A stretch of DNA of 64,000 bases, from positions 3,640,001 to 3,704,000 of the forward strand of contig NZ_CP162142.1 of the NCBI RefSeq assembly GCF_040833965.1. The letters are read 5' to 3'. Of this stretch, positions 1 to 9,381 are shown piece after piece. The stretch's first letter is position 1; each line of letters starts with the position of its first letter. This stretch comes from Leptospira sp. WS39.C2 (GTDB taxonomy: Bacteria; Spirochaetota; Leptospiria; Leptospirales; Leptospiraceae). The position numbers and the translations under genes are program-made. The notes beneath the pieces are model-generated. The model was not told the origin of the DNA. It saw only the letters and a list, made by a program, of their open reading frames with translations, and searched no databases.

Positions 1-267
1 AACATTCTAACAACGAGACTTCAAAATTTAGAGGAACACAAACTCATAGAAAAGTTAGAACACCCTACTAGTAAAGCAAAAGTGTTGTACAGGCTTACTA
101 ATGAAGGCATCGATCTTTTACCAATCATTATTGAAATCCAATTATGGGCAGACAAATACATGGATCTACCAAACGAAATCAAAGCACAAATCAAAGAGGC
201 AAAAAAAGACAAAAATGAATTTATAAAGGTAATGACCAAAAAACTTAAGAAACAAATTACAAATTAA
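1..267 (+). CDS. HxlR-type winged-helix regulator, 3' part
   Basis: The reading frame is already open at base 1, so the start lies upstream of the window. The 88 visible residues match the second half of an HxlR/MarR-like winged helix: a recognition-helix segment (ILTTRLQNLEEHKLIEK) and the wing with YRLTNEGIDLLPI, followed by a C-terminal helix typical of HxlR dimers. Proteins of this family bind DNA as dimers and often sense electrophiles or redox state, but the N-terminal cysteine that would show this is outside the window. The last 25 residues are lysine-rich. The family call is good; the target genes are unknown. Confidence 0.8.
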   Translation, partial: NILTTRLQNLEEHKLIEKLEHPTSKAKVLYRLTNEGIDLLPIIIEIQLWADKYMDLPNEIKAQIKEAKKDKNEFIKVMTKKLKKQITN

Positions 268-353
268 AGTCGCTATACTCTAAAGACTAAAACCAATTCA
301 ATTTCTATGTATTACCTTGGTGGTGTAAGAGAGAATTGTTCTAAATCGAATTT

Positions 354-932
354 CTATTTTATAGCCCAAATCGTACATTTACATTCTGATTCGAAAGCAA
401 ATGGAAATTTTATATATTGATTTGTAAAATCCATCGAACCTGTTTGATTTTCAAAACTGATTTTGGAAATATAATTAGTAATTGGATTCGCAAAATTGTG
501 ACCTTCATACAAAACAATTGCCGTATATTCATTAATGATTAATGTCAATTTGTTGTTTTGACTATCAAATTGGAGTGATTCCTCAGATATTGATTCAGCT
601 TTCATGGAATGATTATATTTCATAATTTTATATGAAGGTACTTGTTTCCAATTTTTAATGAATCTAACGAGATCGTTCATTGATATTTCTTCTGATTCAA
701 TTCCTGAAATTTCATCTGCATCAGATTCTTTTCCATTTTCTAAAGATTTTTCTGCAAAAATTTTTTTGAAATTTTCGGCTTTCATTGGATATTTTAGATA
801 GAAGGAAATAGAAATTTTATCACGAGTATAGTTTGCTATTGTCACAAATGTGGGAATACTACAGGATAGGGAAAGGAAACTGAAAAAAATTATCGTAATC
901 TTTGGGTTCCACATTTTAAACCAATCAAACAT
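354..932 (-). CDS. putative lipoprotein, unknown function
   Basis: 192 residues. The N-terminus has a charged start, a hydrophobic stretch (ITIIFFSFL) and a spirochaete-type lipobox ending LSLSC near residue 24, so it is probably lipidated and exported. A second in-frame Met at residue 7 would give a shorter signal peptide. The rest is rich in Ser, Glu and Lys and shows no motif I recognise. It sits 33 bases downstream of the ankyrin lipoprotein on the same strand, so the two may be co-transcribed. The HxlR-type gene ahead is convergent. Confidence 0.65.
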   Translation of the reverse strand: MFDWFKMWNPKITIIFFSFLSLSCSIPTFVTIANYTRDKISISFYLKYPMKAENFKKIFAEKSLENGKESDADEISGIESEEISMNDLVRFIKNWKQVPSYKIMKYNHSMKAESISEESLQFDSQNNKLTLIINEYTAIVLYEGHNFANPITNYISKISFENQTGSMDFTNQYIKFPFAFESECKCTIWAIK

Positions 933-965
933 TTCTTCATTTTTTCCTTAAAGCCAGTTTTGAAA

Positions 966-1823
966 TCATTCTTTTGCTCCTAGTTCCACTAGTTTTGAAA
1001 TGATTTTTGTTAAATTTCTTTTTTTAGCAATACTCAATGCGGTATCACCATCATGATTTTTTTCATTCACTTTCGCACCAGCATTCACAAGCATTTCTAA
1101 TATTTTCAAATGTTTTTCACTCGGCCGAGCGGAATCTGATGGAGCCATGATAGAAGTATAACCTTTATAGTCTTTTATATTTGGATCCGCTTTATATTGT
1201 AATAACAGTTCAACAGTTTCAATATGTCCATTGGAAGCTGCGTGCATGAGGGGAGAAATGTTTCCATGATCAGTGATATTTGGGTCTGCTCCATTTTTAA
1301 GTAAAGTTTCTACAACATCAAAATGTCCCCTAATGGAAGCATGCATCAATGGAGTGCCTTTGTTTTTGGTCACATGGTTTACATTCATTTTGTTTTCGAT
1401 TAAAAAACTTAGAGCATTTATGTTACCAATTTCAGCTGCGAGAATTAAAGCATTCCCACCACCTGGAGTCTCATCATTCAAATTTGCTCCATTGTCGAGT
1501 AAAAGTTTCATCACTTTTTGATTGGAATAAACTGAATATATAAAAGGCGTAAACCCTCTAGGATCAGCCTCATTGATGTTTGCACCTAAACTCAGTAACT
1601 TATTGATACAAATAATATTTCCATTCTCTGCATAGTATCCTAATATAGGAATTCCATCTTCAATTTTTGCATTAACATTGGAATTGTCTTTGAATAATAC
1701 ATTAACATTATTAGAATCACATCTTTTTAAATGTTCATTGATTCGATTTTCATTTTGGAATTTTTTTGAAGAAGAACAAACTACAACAAAACTCAACAAT
1801 GCCAATATTAATAATCTTTTCAT
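966..1823 (-). CDS. ankyrin-repeat lipoprotein
   Basis: 285 residues. A short signal peptide ends in VVVCSSS, a likely lipobox with Cys at about residue 16. From about residue 55 the protein consists of roughly six to seven ankyrin repeats, visible from recurring G-TPLMHA-, G-ALILAAE-, LL-NGADPN and GDTALSIA blocks at 33-residue spacing. Ankyrin repeats bind other proteins, so the product is probably a periplasmic or surface-anchored binding protein. Export of ankyrin proteins is common in spirochaetes. The partner is unknown. It is upstream of another lipoprotein gene on the same strand. Confidence 0.85.
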   Translation of the reverse strand: MKRLLILALLSFVVVCSSSKKFQNENRINEHLKRCDSNNVNVLFKDNSNVNAKIEDGIPILGYYAENGNIICINKLLSLGANINEADPRGFTPFIYSVYSNQKVMKLLLDNGANLNDETPGGGNALILAAEIGNINALSFLIENKMNVNHVTKNKGTPLMHASIRGHFDVVETLLKNGADPNITDHGNISPLMHAASNGHIETVELLLQYKADPNIKDYKGYTSIMAPSDSARPSEKHLKILEMLVNAGAKVNEKNHDGDTALSIAKKRNLTKIISKLVELGAKE

Positions 1824-1941
1824 TTCGACTCCTAACTAGCGTATTATTTTTACATAACCGATAAAGAAGACAATGTAATTTCTTAATTTTGGGGAGAAAA
1901 TGGTTCGGAAGTATTAGTATTTTAGAAATTTAAAAAGCAAG

Positions 1942-1981
1942 AAACACATTTGGAACATTGTTATCTGATCCAAATGTGTTT
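1942..1981 (-). terminator. terminator of the thiolase gene
   Basis: A perfect 13-base inverted repeat (1942-1954 with 1969-1981, loop of 14) lies 18 bases past the thiolase stop codon. Read on the minus strand it is followed by CTTGCTTTTT, a fair U-tract, so it is probably an intrinsic terminator. Confidence 0.75.
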
Positions 1982-1999
1982 TTATGTAAGAAAAAGGTT

Positions 2000-3214
2000 C
2001 TACTTCAATCGTTCAATGATTGTCGCAATACCCATACCACCACCAATACAAAGGGTGATGAGTCCGTAACGAAGGTCTCTTCTTTCCAACTCGTCAAGTA
2101 CAGTTCCTGTAAGGATTGCACCTGTTGCTCCGAGTGGGTGTCCAAGAGCAATTGCACCACCGTTTACATTGATTTTGGATTCATCGATTCCGAGTGTTTT
2201 CTTTACGTATAACACAACAGATGCGAATGCTTCGTTGATTTCCCAAAGGTCAATGTCTTTCACACTAAGGCCGGCTTGTTTCAAAGCTTTTTGTGAAGCA
2301 GAAACTGGACCAGTCAACATGATCGTTGGATCTTCCCCAGTAGCAACAGTCGCAAGGATTTTTGCACGCGGTTTTAAACCGTATTTTTTTAATCCATCAT
2401 CATTGGTTACTAAAATCGCAGCAGCACCATCCACGATTCCAGATGAGTTACCAAGTGTATGGATGTGATTGATTTTTTTGACTTCTGGATAAGAACGAAG
2501 TGCAATAGCATCGAGTTCTTTTTCCCCAATCGTTTTAAACACTGGACCAAGACTAGAAAGGAATGCATAATCGGATTCCAATCGTGGGTTCTCTTCTTCT
2601 GTTACAACAGTTCCATCATCTAATGTAATTGGGATCACAGATTTTTTGAAGTAACCATTTTGAATTGCTGCATGTGCTTTTTGTTGTGAAGACTCTGCAA
2701 AACGATCTGCTTCTTCACGAGAAATATCATACTTTGTCGCAATTAAGTCAGCAGAGATCCCTTGTGGAACAAGATTGTAATGAGCAGCAATTTTATCGTT
2801 ACCAACGTTAAAATCACGACCAATCATATCATCACCCATTTTCACACGGCTCATGGATTCAACTCCACCACCAACTCCAAGTTCCATAGCTCCAGAAGCA
2901 ACATGGTTTGCAACGTTGTTAAGTGCTTGTAATCCAGAACCGCAAAAACGGTTTACTGTATAACCAGGAACATCTTTTGGCCAATGAGCAGCCATAACCG
3001 CATAACGTGCGATACATGCAGCTTGGTCAGCAACTTGGGATACACAACCCATTACAACTTCTTCTACCGTTTTTGGATCGATTCCAGTTCGGGATTGGAT
3101 GGCTTTTAATGTGGCAGCAGCTAATTCTTGTGGGTGGACGGATGCAAGTGTCCCGCGTTTTTTGCCCTTTCCTCTCGGAGTTCGGACAGCATCAATAATA
3201 TAGGAATTCCCCAT
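2000..3214 (-). CDS. thiolase (acetyl-CoA C-acyltransferase)
   Basis: 404 residues, normal length for a thiolase. The enzyme condenses two acyl-CoA molecules or cleaves 3-ketoacyl-CoA, in the cytoplasm. The nucleophilic Cys is in [10 protein letters not shown] near residue 90, the catalytic His in [15 protein letters not shown] near 353-363, and the second Cys in TLCIGGGMG near the end, so all three active-site elements are intact. The ATG at 3214 is preceded by a strong GAGAGAGG ribosome site. It is monocistronic, with its own terminator. Sequence alone does not separate a beta-oxidation (FadA-like) from an acetoacetyl-CoA (AtoB-like) role; Leptospira live on fatty acids, so degradation is the more likely use (inference). 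Confidence 0.93.
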   Translation of the reverse strand: MGNSYIIDAVRTPRGKGKKRGTLASVHPQELAAATLKAIQSRTGIDPKTVEEVVMGCVSQVADQAACIARYAVMAAHWPKDVPGYTVNRFCGSGLQALNNVANHVASGAMELGVGGGVESMSRVKMGDDMIGRDFNVGNDKIAAHYNLVPQGISADLIATKYDISREEADRFAESSQQKAHAAIQNGYFKKSVIPITLDDGTVVTEEENPRLESDYAFLSSLGPVFKTIGEKELDAIALRSYPEVKKINHIHTLGNSSGIVDGAAAILVTNDDGLKKYGLKPRAKILATVATGEDPTIMLTGPVSASQKALKQAGLSVKDIDLWEINEAFASVVLYVKKTLGIDESKINVNGGAIALGHPLGATGAILTGTVLDELERRDLRYGLITLCIGGGMGIATIIERLK

Positions 3215-3285
3215 GGGTTTACCTCTCTCTGGGTGTTCTAGGAAAAACGTACAGAGTTCGCCTCACAAGAAAAGTAAAAAAATCA

Positions 3286-4365
3286 TCATTTCGTCATAGT
3301 TTTTGTGAATTTGTGACGGTAGTAGTTCATTTTTGCTTGGAATTGGCAAGAATACCCAGAAATCATCGCATCTAGCCTGTCTGCTTTGCTTTCTGTGCGT
3401 TCTTCAGCGATCCGGATGTACCGAAAATTTGGTTCAATTGCTTCCGAAAATTCCCGTTTGTTCCAGTCCACATAGCGCCAGGCACTAAAACTATGGTTCA
3501 CCCCTACCTTTTCATCGATGGTTCCAATGAGTTGGAACTTTGATTCGCAGGGTGTTCTGAAAAAAATGTAACGATTGAAAAAATACAAAATGGTTCGGTG
3601 AGGATTGGCATCCAAAACCGAGCGAAAGTGTTCCTTCATCTCTTCCACAGTATAAAACAAATCAGGTCCAGAATTCGTGCTCCGAAAGATCACTGGTGAA
3701 AATTCATTGGGGGTATAAAGTTTTGTCAAAATGCGAATGTATGACGGATCATCTAAACGGTATGGAATTTCATTAAAAGCAAAAGGGAAGGGATCTCGTT
3801 CTGTAAAATGGATTTCAATGTAACGAGTGTGATCGTATTCTGGGTCATTGATATCGGTTGCGACAATTTTTTTGATATAACGACCAAGAAACTGATCTTC
3901 GTACAAATCTCTCACAGTCACAGCACCTTCTTCATACAAGATGGCACTTCCAAAATCAATAAAACTGGCACCATCTAACAGCCGTCCAATAGAACCATAT
4001 TTGTGGTGTAAAATTCGATTCCGAAACATAGACCTTAAAATTAAATTATGATCATACAATCGTTTCCGACCAGATCGTTGTTCCACGACTGTGTTTTTTG
4101 TTTTTTTGACTTTGTAATAATGGATATGATTGGCAAGACCGAACCGTAATTTTTCAAACGCATGGTTTTCTAATACCCGTTTTTCATCTTCTTCGTTTTC
4201 AATGATAGTGGTTTCAGCAACCAAAGGAGAGACAATTCCAATATCTATTCCAAAGGAACAAATGAAAAATAGCAAATAGGTCGAAAATTTAGAAAACACA
4301 GATACTGGAATGAAATGTTTAGAGTAGATACCCGGATGTATTTTGAAAATACAAGTCCGGGGCAT
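3286..4365 (-). CDS. exported protein of unknown function
   Basis: 359 residues. A long N-terminal region carries a hydrophobic segment (YLLFFICSFGIDIGIV) followed by SPLVAE, a plausible signal peptidase I site near residue 51. I see no catalytic motif. The mature part has a stretch with DFGSAILYEEG and then ATDIND, faintly like a Rossmann-type methyltransferase, but this is too weak to call. It starts 23 bases after the nuoI stop on the same strand and may be co-transcribed with nuoGI. The start used has only a weak ribosome site, and no other Met precedes the hydrophobic segment. Confidence 0.65.
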   Translation of the reverse strand: MPRTCIFKIHPGIYSKHFIPVSVFSKFSTYLLFFICSFGIDIGIVSPLVAETTIIENEEDEKRVLENHAFEKLRFGLANHIHYYKVKKTKNTVVEQRSGRKRLYDHNLILRSMFRNRILHHKYGSIGRLLDGASFIDFGSAILYEEGAVTVRDLYEDQFLGRYIKKIVATDINDPEYDHTRYIEIHFTERDPFPFAFNEIPYRLDDPSYIRILTKLYTPNEFSPVIFRSTNSGPDLFYTVEEMKEHFRSVLDANPHRTILYFFNRYIFFRTPCESKFQLIGTIDEKVGVNHSFSAWRYVDWNKREFSEAIEPNFRYIRIAEERTESKADRLDAMISGYSCQFQAKMNYYRHKFTKTMTK

Positions 4366-4388
4366 TGGTTCTTTTGTTGGTGAAAATT

Positions 4389-4916
4389 TTAATTCCTTTG
4401 GCCGAGGATAGGACCACCTGTTTTTTCCATCATTCTTTCTTTGGTTAAAAACAAGTCTTCTCGGTTGTCAGCAGCCATCTCACCTGTTCCATCCAAATAA
4501 ATGGCTCCTTTCGGACATGCCTCTTCGCATAACCCACAGAAGATGCAACGAAGCAAATTGATTTCAAATTTTTTGGCATACTTATCTTCAGGGTGAAGGT
4601 GTTGGCGTTCCGCCGTTACTTCTGAAGCTTCGATGTGAATGGCATTAGCAGGGCAAATCCACATACAACAAAAACATGCAGTACATCGTTCCCTACCTTG
4701 TTCATCGCGTTTCATTGAGTGCATCCCACGAAAACGAGTGGAATACTGACGTTTTTTGTCAGGGTATTCGATCGTGACTTGTTTGTTAAACAAAGCCACT
4801 TTTACAAAATGTTTGAGGGTGATCCAAAGGCCTTTGCCTATGGACCAAAAGTAAAATTTTTCATACCAAGAAAACTGGTGTTTTTTGGCTACGTTGACGA
4901 CATTAACGGTTCCCAA
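4389..4916 (-). CDS. nuoI: NADH-quinone oxidoreductase subunit I
   Basis: 175 residues, usual NuoI length. It carries two 4Fe-4S ferredoxin motifs: [12 protein letters not shown] near residues 79-90 and [12 protein letters not shown] near 124-135. These bind clusters N6a and N6b, which pass electrons from NuoG toward quinone in complex I. The first motif has an extra cysteine inside the spacer. The start codon overlaps the end of nuoG by 14 bases, so the two are translationally coupled. The other complex I subunits are not in the window. Confidence 0.93.
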   Translation of the reverse strand: MGTVNVVNVAKKHQFSWYEKFYFWSIGKGLWITLKHFVKVALFNKQVTIEYPDKKRQYSTRFRGMHSMKRDEQGRERCTACFCCMWICPANAIHIEASEVTAERQHLHPEDKYAKKFEINLLRCIFCGLCEEACPKGAIYLDGTGEMAADNREDLFLTKERMMEKTGGPILGQRN

Positions 4917-6351
4917 CAGAAACCTCCATTTTTTTTGCCATGGTGCCGAGAATGAGTTCCACTACACCAGCAGACGTTAACAATCCTTGGATCGGGTTCA
5001 TTGACTTTTCAAAGTTTTGTCTCAGTCCGTTTTTGTTGGTAAAACTTCCTTCCGCTTCGCAGAAAATTTGAATTGGTGCCACCAAACTTGCGTTTTTTGC
5101 CGCATCAGTCAAATTGGTATCAAAACAAATCACTTTGTTTGGATCAATGCCTTCTGGAATGGATTCTTTGATAAGGATCACTAAATCCACCGAACCTTGT
5201 TTTACCGCTGAAACAATTCCTGAAATCCCAGAAGGAGTTGTAAGACCTAAGTCGATTGCTCCTTTTGTGTTCGGGTGGTTGTCTTTTGTGAGCAAAAAAT
5301 CTACTTGTTCGGTTTCTTTATTTTGTGCATCCGTTACACGAGTTTCCCATTGTATGGATTTGCCACCTAATGCTTGTGAGAGAGAACTTAAGTTTTGTTT
5401 GAGTGTTTCCAATGTTTCGTTAGATTCATGAGCACCACCAAGGACGGCAATGGATTTTGCTTCTTTCAATCGATCGATGATTTTGGAAATCACCACTTGT
5501 GATGTGGAATTTTTTCCATTTTCCATATAACTGAACAAACGATTTTCGTTCATCCAATCCAAATCAAATCGACCCTTGTCACAGAGGAAAAACATTCCTT
5601 GTTCAAAGTTTTCACGCACCATGTAACGATACATTTTATTGTCTCGCACATTTGTTGTTACATTGCAACCAGTAGAACATCCATGGCAAACTGATTTGTG
5701 TGATTTGTACCACCATACACGTGACTTAAAAAGTGTTTTGTTGTTGAGAAGAGCGCCTACAGGACAAATGTCTGCAAGTGCCCCTTGGTAGTTGTGATTA
5801 ATTGGTTCTGATTTTGCAAGACCAATGATGGAATGATTCCCTCGTTCAAAAAGACCTAAGTTAGATTCCCCAACTTTTTCTTCTTCAAAACGAACACATC
5901 GATAACAAACAATACATCGATTATGATTGATGATAAGATTAGTTCCGATTTCTTCTTGTGGGATATTTCGTTTTTCAAATTTAAAACGAGAATGACCAGA
6001 CCCTGAACCAAATGCATTGTCTTGCAATCGGCATTCTCCCGCTTTATCACAAACAGGACAATCTAACGGGTGATTGGCGAGAAGGAATTCCATAGTACCT
6101 GCCCGTGCTTCTTTCACACGATCAGATTTGGTAATGATACCCATTCCTTCTTTTACAGGAGTATTACATGCGGCTTGTAGGCGCGGCACCCCTTCAATCT
6201 CAATAAGGCACATCCGGCACATACCGACAATGCTCAGAGCTGGGTGGTAACAGAAGTAAGGAATTTCGACTCCTACTTCTTTTGTTGCATCAATGAGGTT
6301 TTTCTTTTCGTCGACTTCGTATTCGACTCCGTCTATCTTTATCTTAACCAA
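4903..6351 (-). CDS. nuoG: NADH-quinone oxidoreductase subunit G (short form)
   Basis: 482 residues. The start is TTG at 6351, with a G-rich AGGGGG site about 10 bases upstream. Domains in order: a 2Fe-2S ferredoxin domain ([15 protein letters not shown] and CNTP), the His-ligated cluster motif [14 protein letters not shown], a 4Fe-4S domain (CIVCYRC, CPVGAL) and a molybdopterin-type Fe-S segment with CHGCSTGC plus a later Cys. The remaining C-terminal half of the usual molybdopterin-fold region is reduced: typical bacterial NuoG is about 700-900 residues. It carries the electron path between NuoF and NuoI. It is first in an operon with nuoI. Confidence 0.9.
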   Translation of the reverse strand: MVKIKIDGVEYEVDEKKNLIDATKEVGVEIPYFCYHPALSIVGMCRMCLIEIEGVPRLQAACNTPVKEGMGIITKSDRVKEARAGTMEFLLANHPLDCPVCDKAGECRLQDNAFGSGSGHSRFKFEKRNIPQEEIGTNLIINHNRCIVCYRCVRFEEEKVGESNLGLFERGNHSIIGLAKSEPINHNYQGALADICPVGALLNNKTLFKSRVWWYKSHKSVCHGCSTGCNVTTNVRDNKMYRYMVRENFEQGMFFLCDKGRFDLDWMNENRLFSYMENGKNSTSQVVISKIIDRLKEAKSIAVLGGAHESNETLETLKQNLSSLSQALGGKSIQWETRVTDAQNKETEQVDFLLTKDNHPNTKGAIDLGLTTPSGISGIVSAVKQGSVDLVILIKESIPEGIDPNKVICFDTNLTDAAKNASLVAPIQIFCEAEGSFTNKNGLRQNFEKSMNPIQGLLTSAGVVELILGTMAKKMEVSVGNR

Positions 6352-6372
6352 AGAACAGACCCCCTAGGTTTG

Positions 6373-6402
6373 ATTAGACTTAGGTCTTTTGATTTTGTCA
6401 AA
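6373..6402 (-). promoter_or_regulatory. sigma70-type promoter of nuoGI
   Basis: On the minus strand there is a perfect -35 TTGACA (6401-6396), a 17-base spacer and -10 TCTAAT (6378-6373), one base off the consensus. The start codon of nuoG at 6351 is 22 bases below the -10, so the leader would be short. Confidence 0.6.
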
Positions 6403-6405
6403 CCT

Positions 6406-7146
6406 TCATTTGGAAATTATATTTACCTCGGAAAGATACGTGTATGGCTGTAAGTCCACAACATGATTGCTGAAAAATTCGGAATCCACAAATAGGGAAC
6501 TGGCTCTGATATTGGTCTGTTTTAGAATTCTGGCGATCAAATCATCTAAAATCTGTAAGGCCTTCACTTCATAAAAGAAAGCGTTATCGAGATTGATTCT
6601 CAAATTGGTGAAACTCCCCCTCCCCGCCAAAGTCAGCATAAACCGATCATAAATCTCTTCCGTGGATTTTTTACCAGGACAACCTTTGATGTCGAGTTGC
6701 AACTGTGAAATCGAAAGTTCTGTTACATTTACTTGAAGTGGGAATTCCTTTTTATCGATGATGTTTTCTGGTTTGAGTTGTAAAACCTGAGCGATTTTTT
6801 CAAGAAGGGCTTGGTTGGCTATGGGTTTTAATAAATAGGCAGTGACATGGCTTAAGGCAGCGCGTTTTACTTGGTCTTTTTCTCCAACGGCTGTTAACAT
6901 GATCACGGGTGTCATTTTTAGCATGTCTTTGCCTTTTTCGAGAAAACTGATTCCATCCAAATAAGGCATGTTCACATCACTGATAATCAAATCATAACTG
7001 TTGTTTCGGATTTTTGTAAGACCAGACATCCCATCTACAACATGAGTCACATCAAAGTTATATCTCTCTAAAGTATGTAATAAAAGTTTTGCACTACTCT
7101 CATCATCTTCTAAGAGTAAAATTTTATAAACTTTGGGGCGATTCAT
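6406..7146 (-). CDS. response regulator with unusual C-terminal domain
   Basis: 246 residues. Residues 7-125 form a receiver domain with the acidic pair at 14-15, the phosphorylated Asp57 (ISDVNMPYLDG), Thr85 and Lys107 all in place. The C-terminal 120 residues are not a known DNA-binding output: they contain two beta-rich blocks (VNVTELSISQLQLDI and FTNLRINLDNAFFYEVKAL) and look more like a STAS/anti-anti-sigma-style or PilZ-size fold than a winged helix. The gene starts 15 bases after the aroC stop, so it is probably co-transcribed with aroC. There is no histidine kinase nearby. Output and partner are unknown. Confidence 0.85.
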   Translation of the reverse strand: MNRPKVYKILLLEDDESSAKLLLHTLERYNFDVTHVVDGMSGLTKIRNNSYDLIISDVNMPYLDGISFLEKGKDMLKMTPVIMLTAVGEKDQVKRAALSHVTAYLLKPIANQALLEKIAQVLQLKPENIIDKKEFPLQVNVTELSISQLQLDIKGCPGKKSTEEIYDRFMLTLAGRGSFTNLRINLDNAFFYEVKALQILDDLIARILKQTNIRASSLFVDSEFFSNHVVDLQPYTYLSEVNIISK

Positions 7147-7161
7147 TAGATTTTAGATCCT

Positions 7162-8298
7162 TTATTGGTTTGGAATGGCATTTAAATTCGCATACTTCAT
7201 AAACCATTTTGGTTGTAAGGCTCTTTGGTACAAATATGCATCAACTAACACTAAGTTTACAACTGCTTCTACGATGGGTACTGCTCTAGGGAGTACACAT
7301 GGATCGTGACGGCCTTTTGCTTTGAGAATGGTTTCTTTGTTTTGATCGTTTACTGTTTTTTGTTCTTTTTTTATGGTAGAAGTTGGCTTAAACGCTGCAC
7401 GAATCACAAGATCCATCCCGTTGGAAATCCCACCTTGGATTCCACCAGACCTGTTGGTTCTCGTTTTGACTTTGCCTGTTCCTTCTTCGATATAAAACTC
7501 ATCATTATGTGCACTTCCCGTTTGGCGAGTGCCCGAAAATCCAGATCCAACTTCAAATCCTTTACAAGCAGAGATTGATAAAATGGCTTTTGCTAAATCT
7601 GCATCTAACTTATCGTATACGGGATCACCAAGTCCAGGTGGTAAATTGCGAACCACAACTTTGACAACTCCCCCAACAGAATCACCTTCATCACGGAGTT
7701 TTCGAATGAGTGTTTCCATTTCATCATTGGTAGATGGTTTTGGACAACGTGTCGGAAACTGGTCTACGACATCCCGAGAGATGGGGTATTCATCTTCTGA
7801 AATCAAGGAATCAATGGGACCAATGGAATCTACAAAACCAACTGTTGAGATGCCTAATTCGTTTTCGAGGATCACTCGTGCAAGACCAGCGGCTGCCACA
7901 CGACCAATGGTTTCACGAACCGATGATCTTCCTCCACCGACATGTGCTCTATGGCCATATTTTTCTGAATAGGTATAATCAGCATGAGACGGACGAAAGA
8001 CGTGTGCCATTTCATCATAATCACTGCCAATGGTATTTTGGTTATTTACCTTCATGAGAATGGGGCTACCTGTGGTTTTACCTTCAAACACTCCAGACTC
8101 AACTACCATTCGGTCCTTTTCATCTCTCGGAGTTGTGAGATCATTTTGGCCTGGCCTACGTCGTGTTAGATCTTTTTGGATTTCTTCTTCTGGAAATGGA
8201 AGGCCCGCTGGCACTCCATCCACAACAACTCCTACGGATGCACCGTGAGACTCTCCAAAGGTTGATACTCGAAAAATTTTTCCCCAACTTGATGGCAT
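7162..8298 (-). CDS. aroC: chorismate synthase
   Basis: 378 residues from the ATG at 8298. The frame stays open to 8394, but family members begin just before the conserved [11 protein letters not shown], which fits [10 protein letters not shown]. Family signatures are intact: [34 protein letters not shown] and [10 protein letters not shown]. The enzyme eliminates phosphate from EPSP to give chorismate and needs reduced FMN. The gene is divergent from the TonB-like/nusG-like/kdsD/aroD operon, with 59 bases between starts, so two shikimate genes flank this locus (aroD ends it). It is followed by the response regulator gene. Confidence 0.95.
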   Translation of the reverse strand: MPSSWGKIFRVSTFGESHGASVGVVVDGVPAGLPFPEEEIQKDLTRRRPGQNDLTTPRDEKDRMVVESGVFEGKTTGSPILMKVNNQNTIGSDYDEMAHVFRPSHADYTYSEKYGHRAHVGGGRSSVRETIGRVAAAGLARVILENELGISTVGFVDSIGPIDSLISEDEYPISRDVVDQFPTRCPKPSTNDEMETLIRKLRDEGDSVGGVVKVVVRNLPPGLGDPVYDKLDADLAKAILSISACKGFEVGSGFSGTRQTGSAHNDEFYIEEGTGKVKTRTNRSGGIQGGISNGMDLVIRAAFKPTSTIKKEQKTVNDQNKETILKAKGRHDPCVLPRAVPIVEAVVNLVLVDAYLYQRALQPKWFMKYANLNAIPNQ

Positions 8299-8357
8299 AT
8301 ACGGACAATGAAAATGGAGATTGCATTCTCTCCAATAAAGTTTTTCATGAACTTGGA

Positions 8358-8855
8358 ATGCACTCTCTCTTCGATGGACCCAAATATAAGGCAATTACCC
8401 TTAGTATAGGACTCCATGTTTTGATCTTTTTGGCGTATTTGGCGAAGACTTACCAAAGTGACATAGATTCTTCTCACATCAAACTAAAGGAAGGTGGAAG
8501 TTTTTCCTCTTTCCAACTGCTTTTTTCTGCAGGTTCTGGTGAGTCGAAGGAAACAAATGTTTCCAATCCAAACCCTAATGATGGAACCAAAACTTCTGAA
8601 GATGAAATTACAGAATTTCAAAATTGCCTCAGTTACCCGAGTTTAGCTCTCGAACAAAAACTGGAAGACGATTGTGTTTACCGACTTTCTGTGAAAGAAG
8701 ATGGTTCTTTAGAAAAAATTGCAGTGGTCACAGCATGCAGGTATGCGGTTTTTGATCAACAGGTACGACGTCAACTTTCGCAATGGCAGTTCCAATATAC
8801 CAAAGGCAAAGAATTTGTTTTACCCATTAGGTTCCGTTTAGATGTCCGAGACTAA
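8358..8855 (+). CDS. TonB-like single-span protein
   Basis: 165 residues from ATG 8358; an upstream ATG at 8292 would overlap aroC by 7 bases and cannot be excluded. There is one N-terminal membrane span ([18 protein letters not shown]), a Ser/Asn-rich linker, and a C-terminal domain with [17 protein letters not shown], then [15 protein letters not shown], then FVLPIRFRL. That order matches the TonB C-terminal fold (a strand, a helix and a final strand). TonB proteins transmit proton-motive energy to outer-membrane receptors, but no exbB/exbD gene lies here and the linker lacks a long proline-rich stretch. It overlaps the next gene by 14 bases. Confidence 0.7.
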   Translation: MHSLFDGPKYKAITLSIGLHVLIFLAYLAKTYQSDIDSSHIKLKEGGSFSSFQLLFSAGSGESKETNVSNPNPNDGTKTSEDEITEFQNCLSYPSLALEQKLEDDCVYRLSVKEDGSLEKIAVVTACRYAVFDQQVRRQLSQWQFQYTKGKEFVLPIRFRLDVRD

Positions 8856-9381
8856 TCCACAATCTGAAGAAAGTGCCTGGTATATCGTTTATACCAAACC
8901 ACGTTCGGAAAAAAAACTAAGTGAACATCTAAATAAGTACAAAATTGAAAACTACTTACCAATTCGCAAAGAACGGAAAAAATGGACAGACCGATTTAAA
9001 TGGATCGATGTTCCAGTTTTACCATCCTATATTTTTGTTCGGATCGAATTTTGGAGAGATAAAAACAAAGTCCTTCAATTACCAGGTTCTGTTCAATTTG
9101 TTTTCCATAAAGGCCAACCTGCAATTGTGGAACAAAACGATTTGGATGTTTTAGAAAAAGGCCTACGGGATTATGCAAAGTCATTAAAGATGAACCCAGA
9201 ATTATTATTACAAAAAGGCAAAATGATCCGCGTGATCGATGGTTCGTTTAAAGGGAAAACAATGGAGATCCTAAAAGTAAAAAACAAAACTTTAGTCGTA
9301 CTTAGGATTCCAGGTGTTGAAACTATTTTTTCTTATGAAATCAATATCGATCATCTCGCCTGGGAGGAATTACTCGTATGA
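8842..9381 (+). CDS. NusG-family transcription antiterminator (paralogue)
   Basis: 179 residues. The N-terminal NGN domain is clear (WYIVYTKPRSEKKLSEHL near residues 13-30, then LPSYIFVRIEF and FVFHKGQPAIV). A KOW domain follows with GKMIRVIDGSFKGKTMEIL near residues 126-144. The fold and the spread of conserved sites are those of specialised NusG paralogues (RfaH, UpxY, LoaP) rather than housekeeping NusG, which normally sits by secE and ribosomal genes. Such paralogues help RNA polymerase read through long envelope or polysaccharide operons. It overlaps its neighbours at both ends (14 and 4 bases), so expression is tied to kdsD. Confidence 0.88.
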   Translation: MSETNPQSEESAWYIVYTKPRSEKKLSEHLNKYKIENYLPIRKERKKWTDRFKWIDVPVLPSYIFVRIEFWRDKNKVLQLPGSVQFVFHKGQPAIVEQNDLDVLEKGLRDYAKSLKMNPELLLQKGKMIRVIDGSFKGKTMEILKVKNKTLVVLRIPGVETIFSYEINIDHLAWEELLV

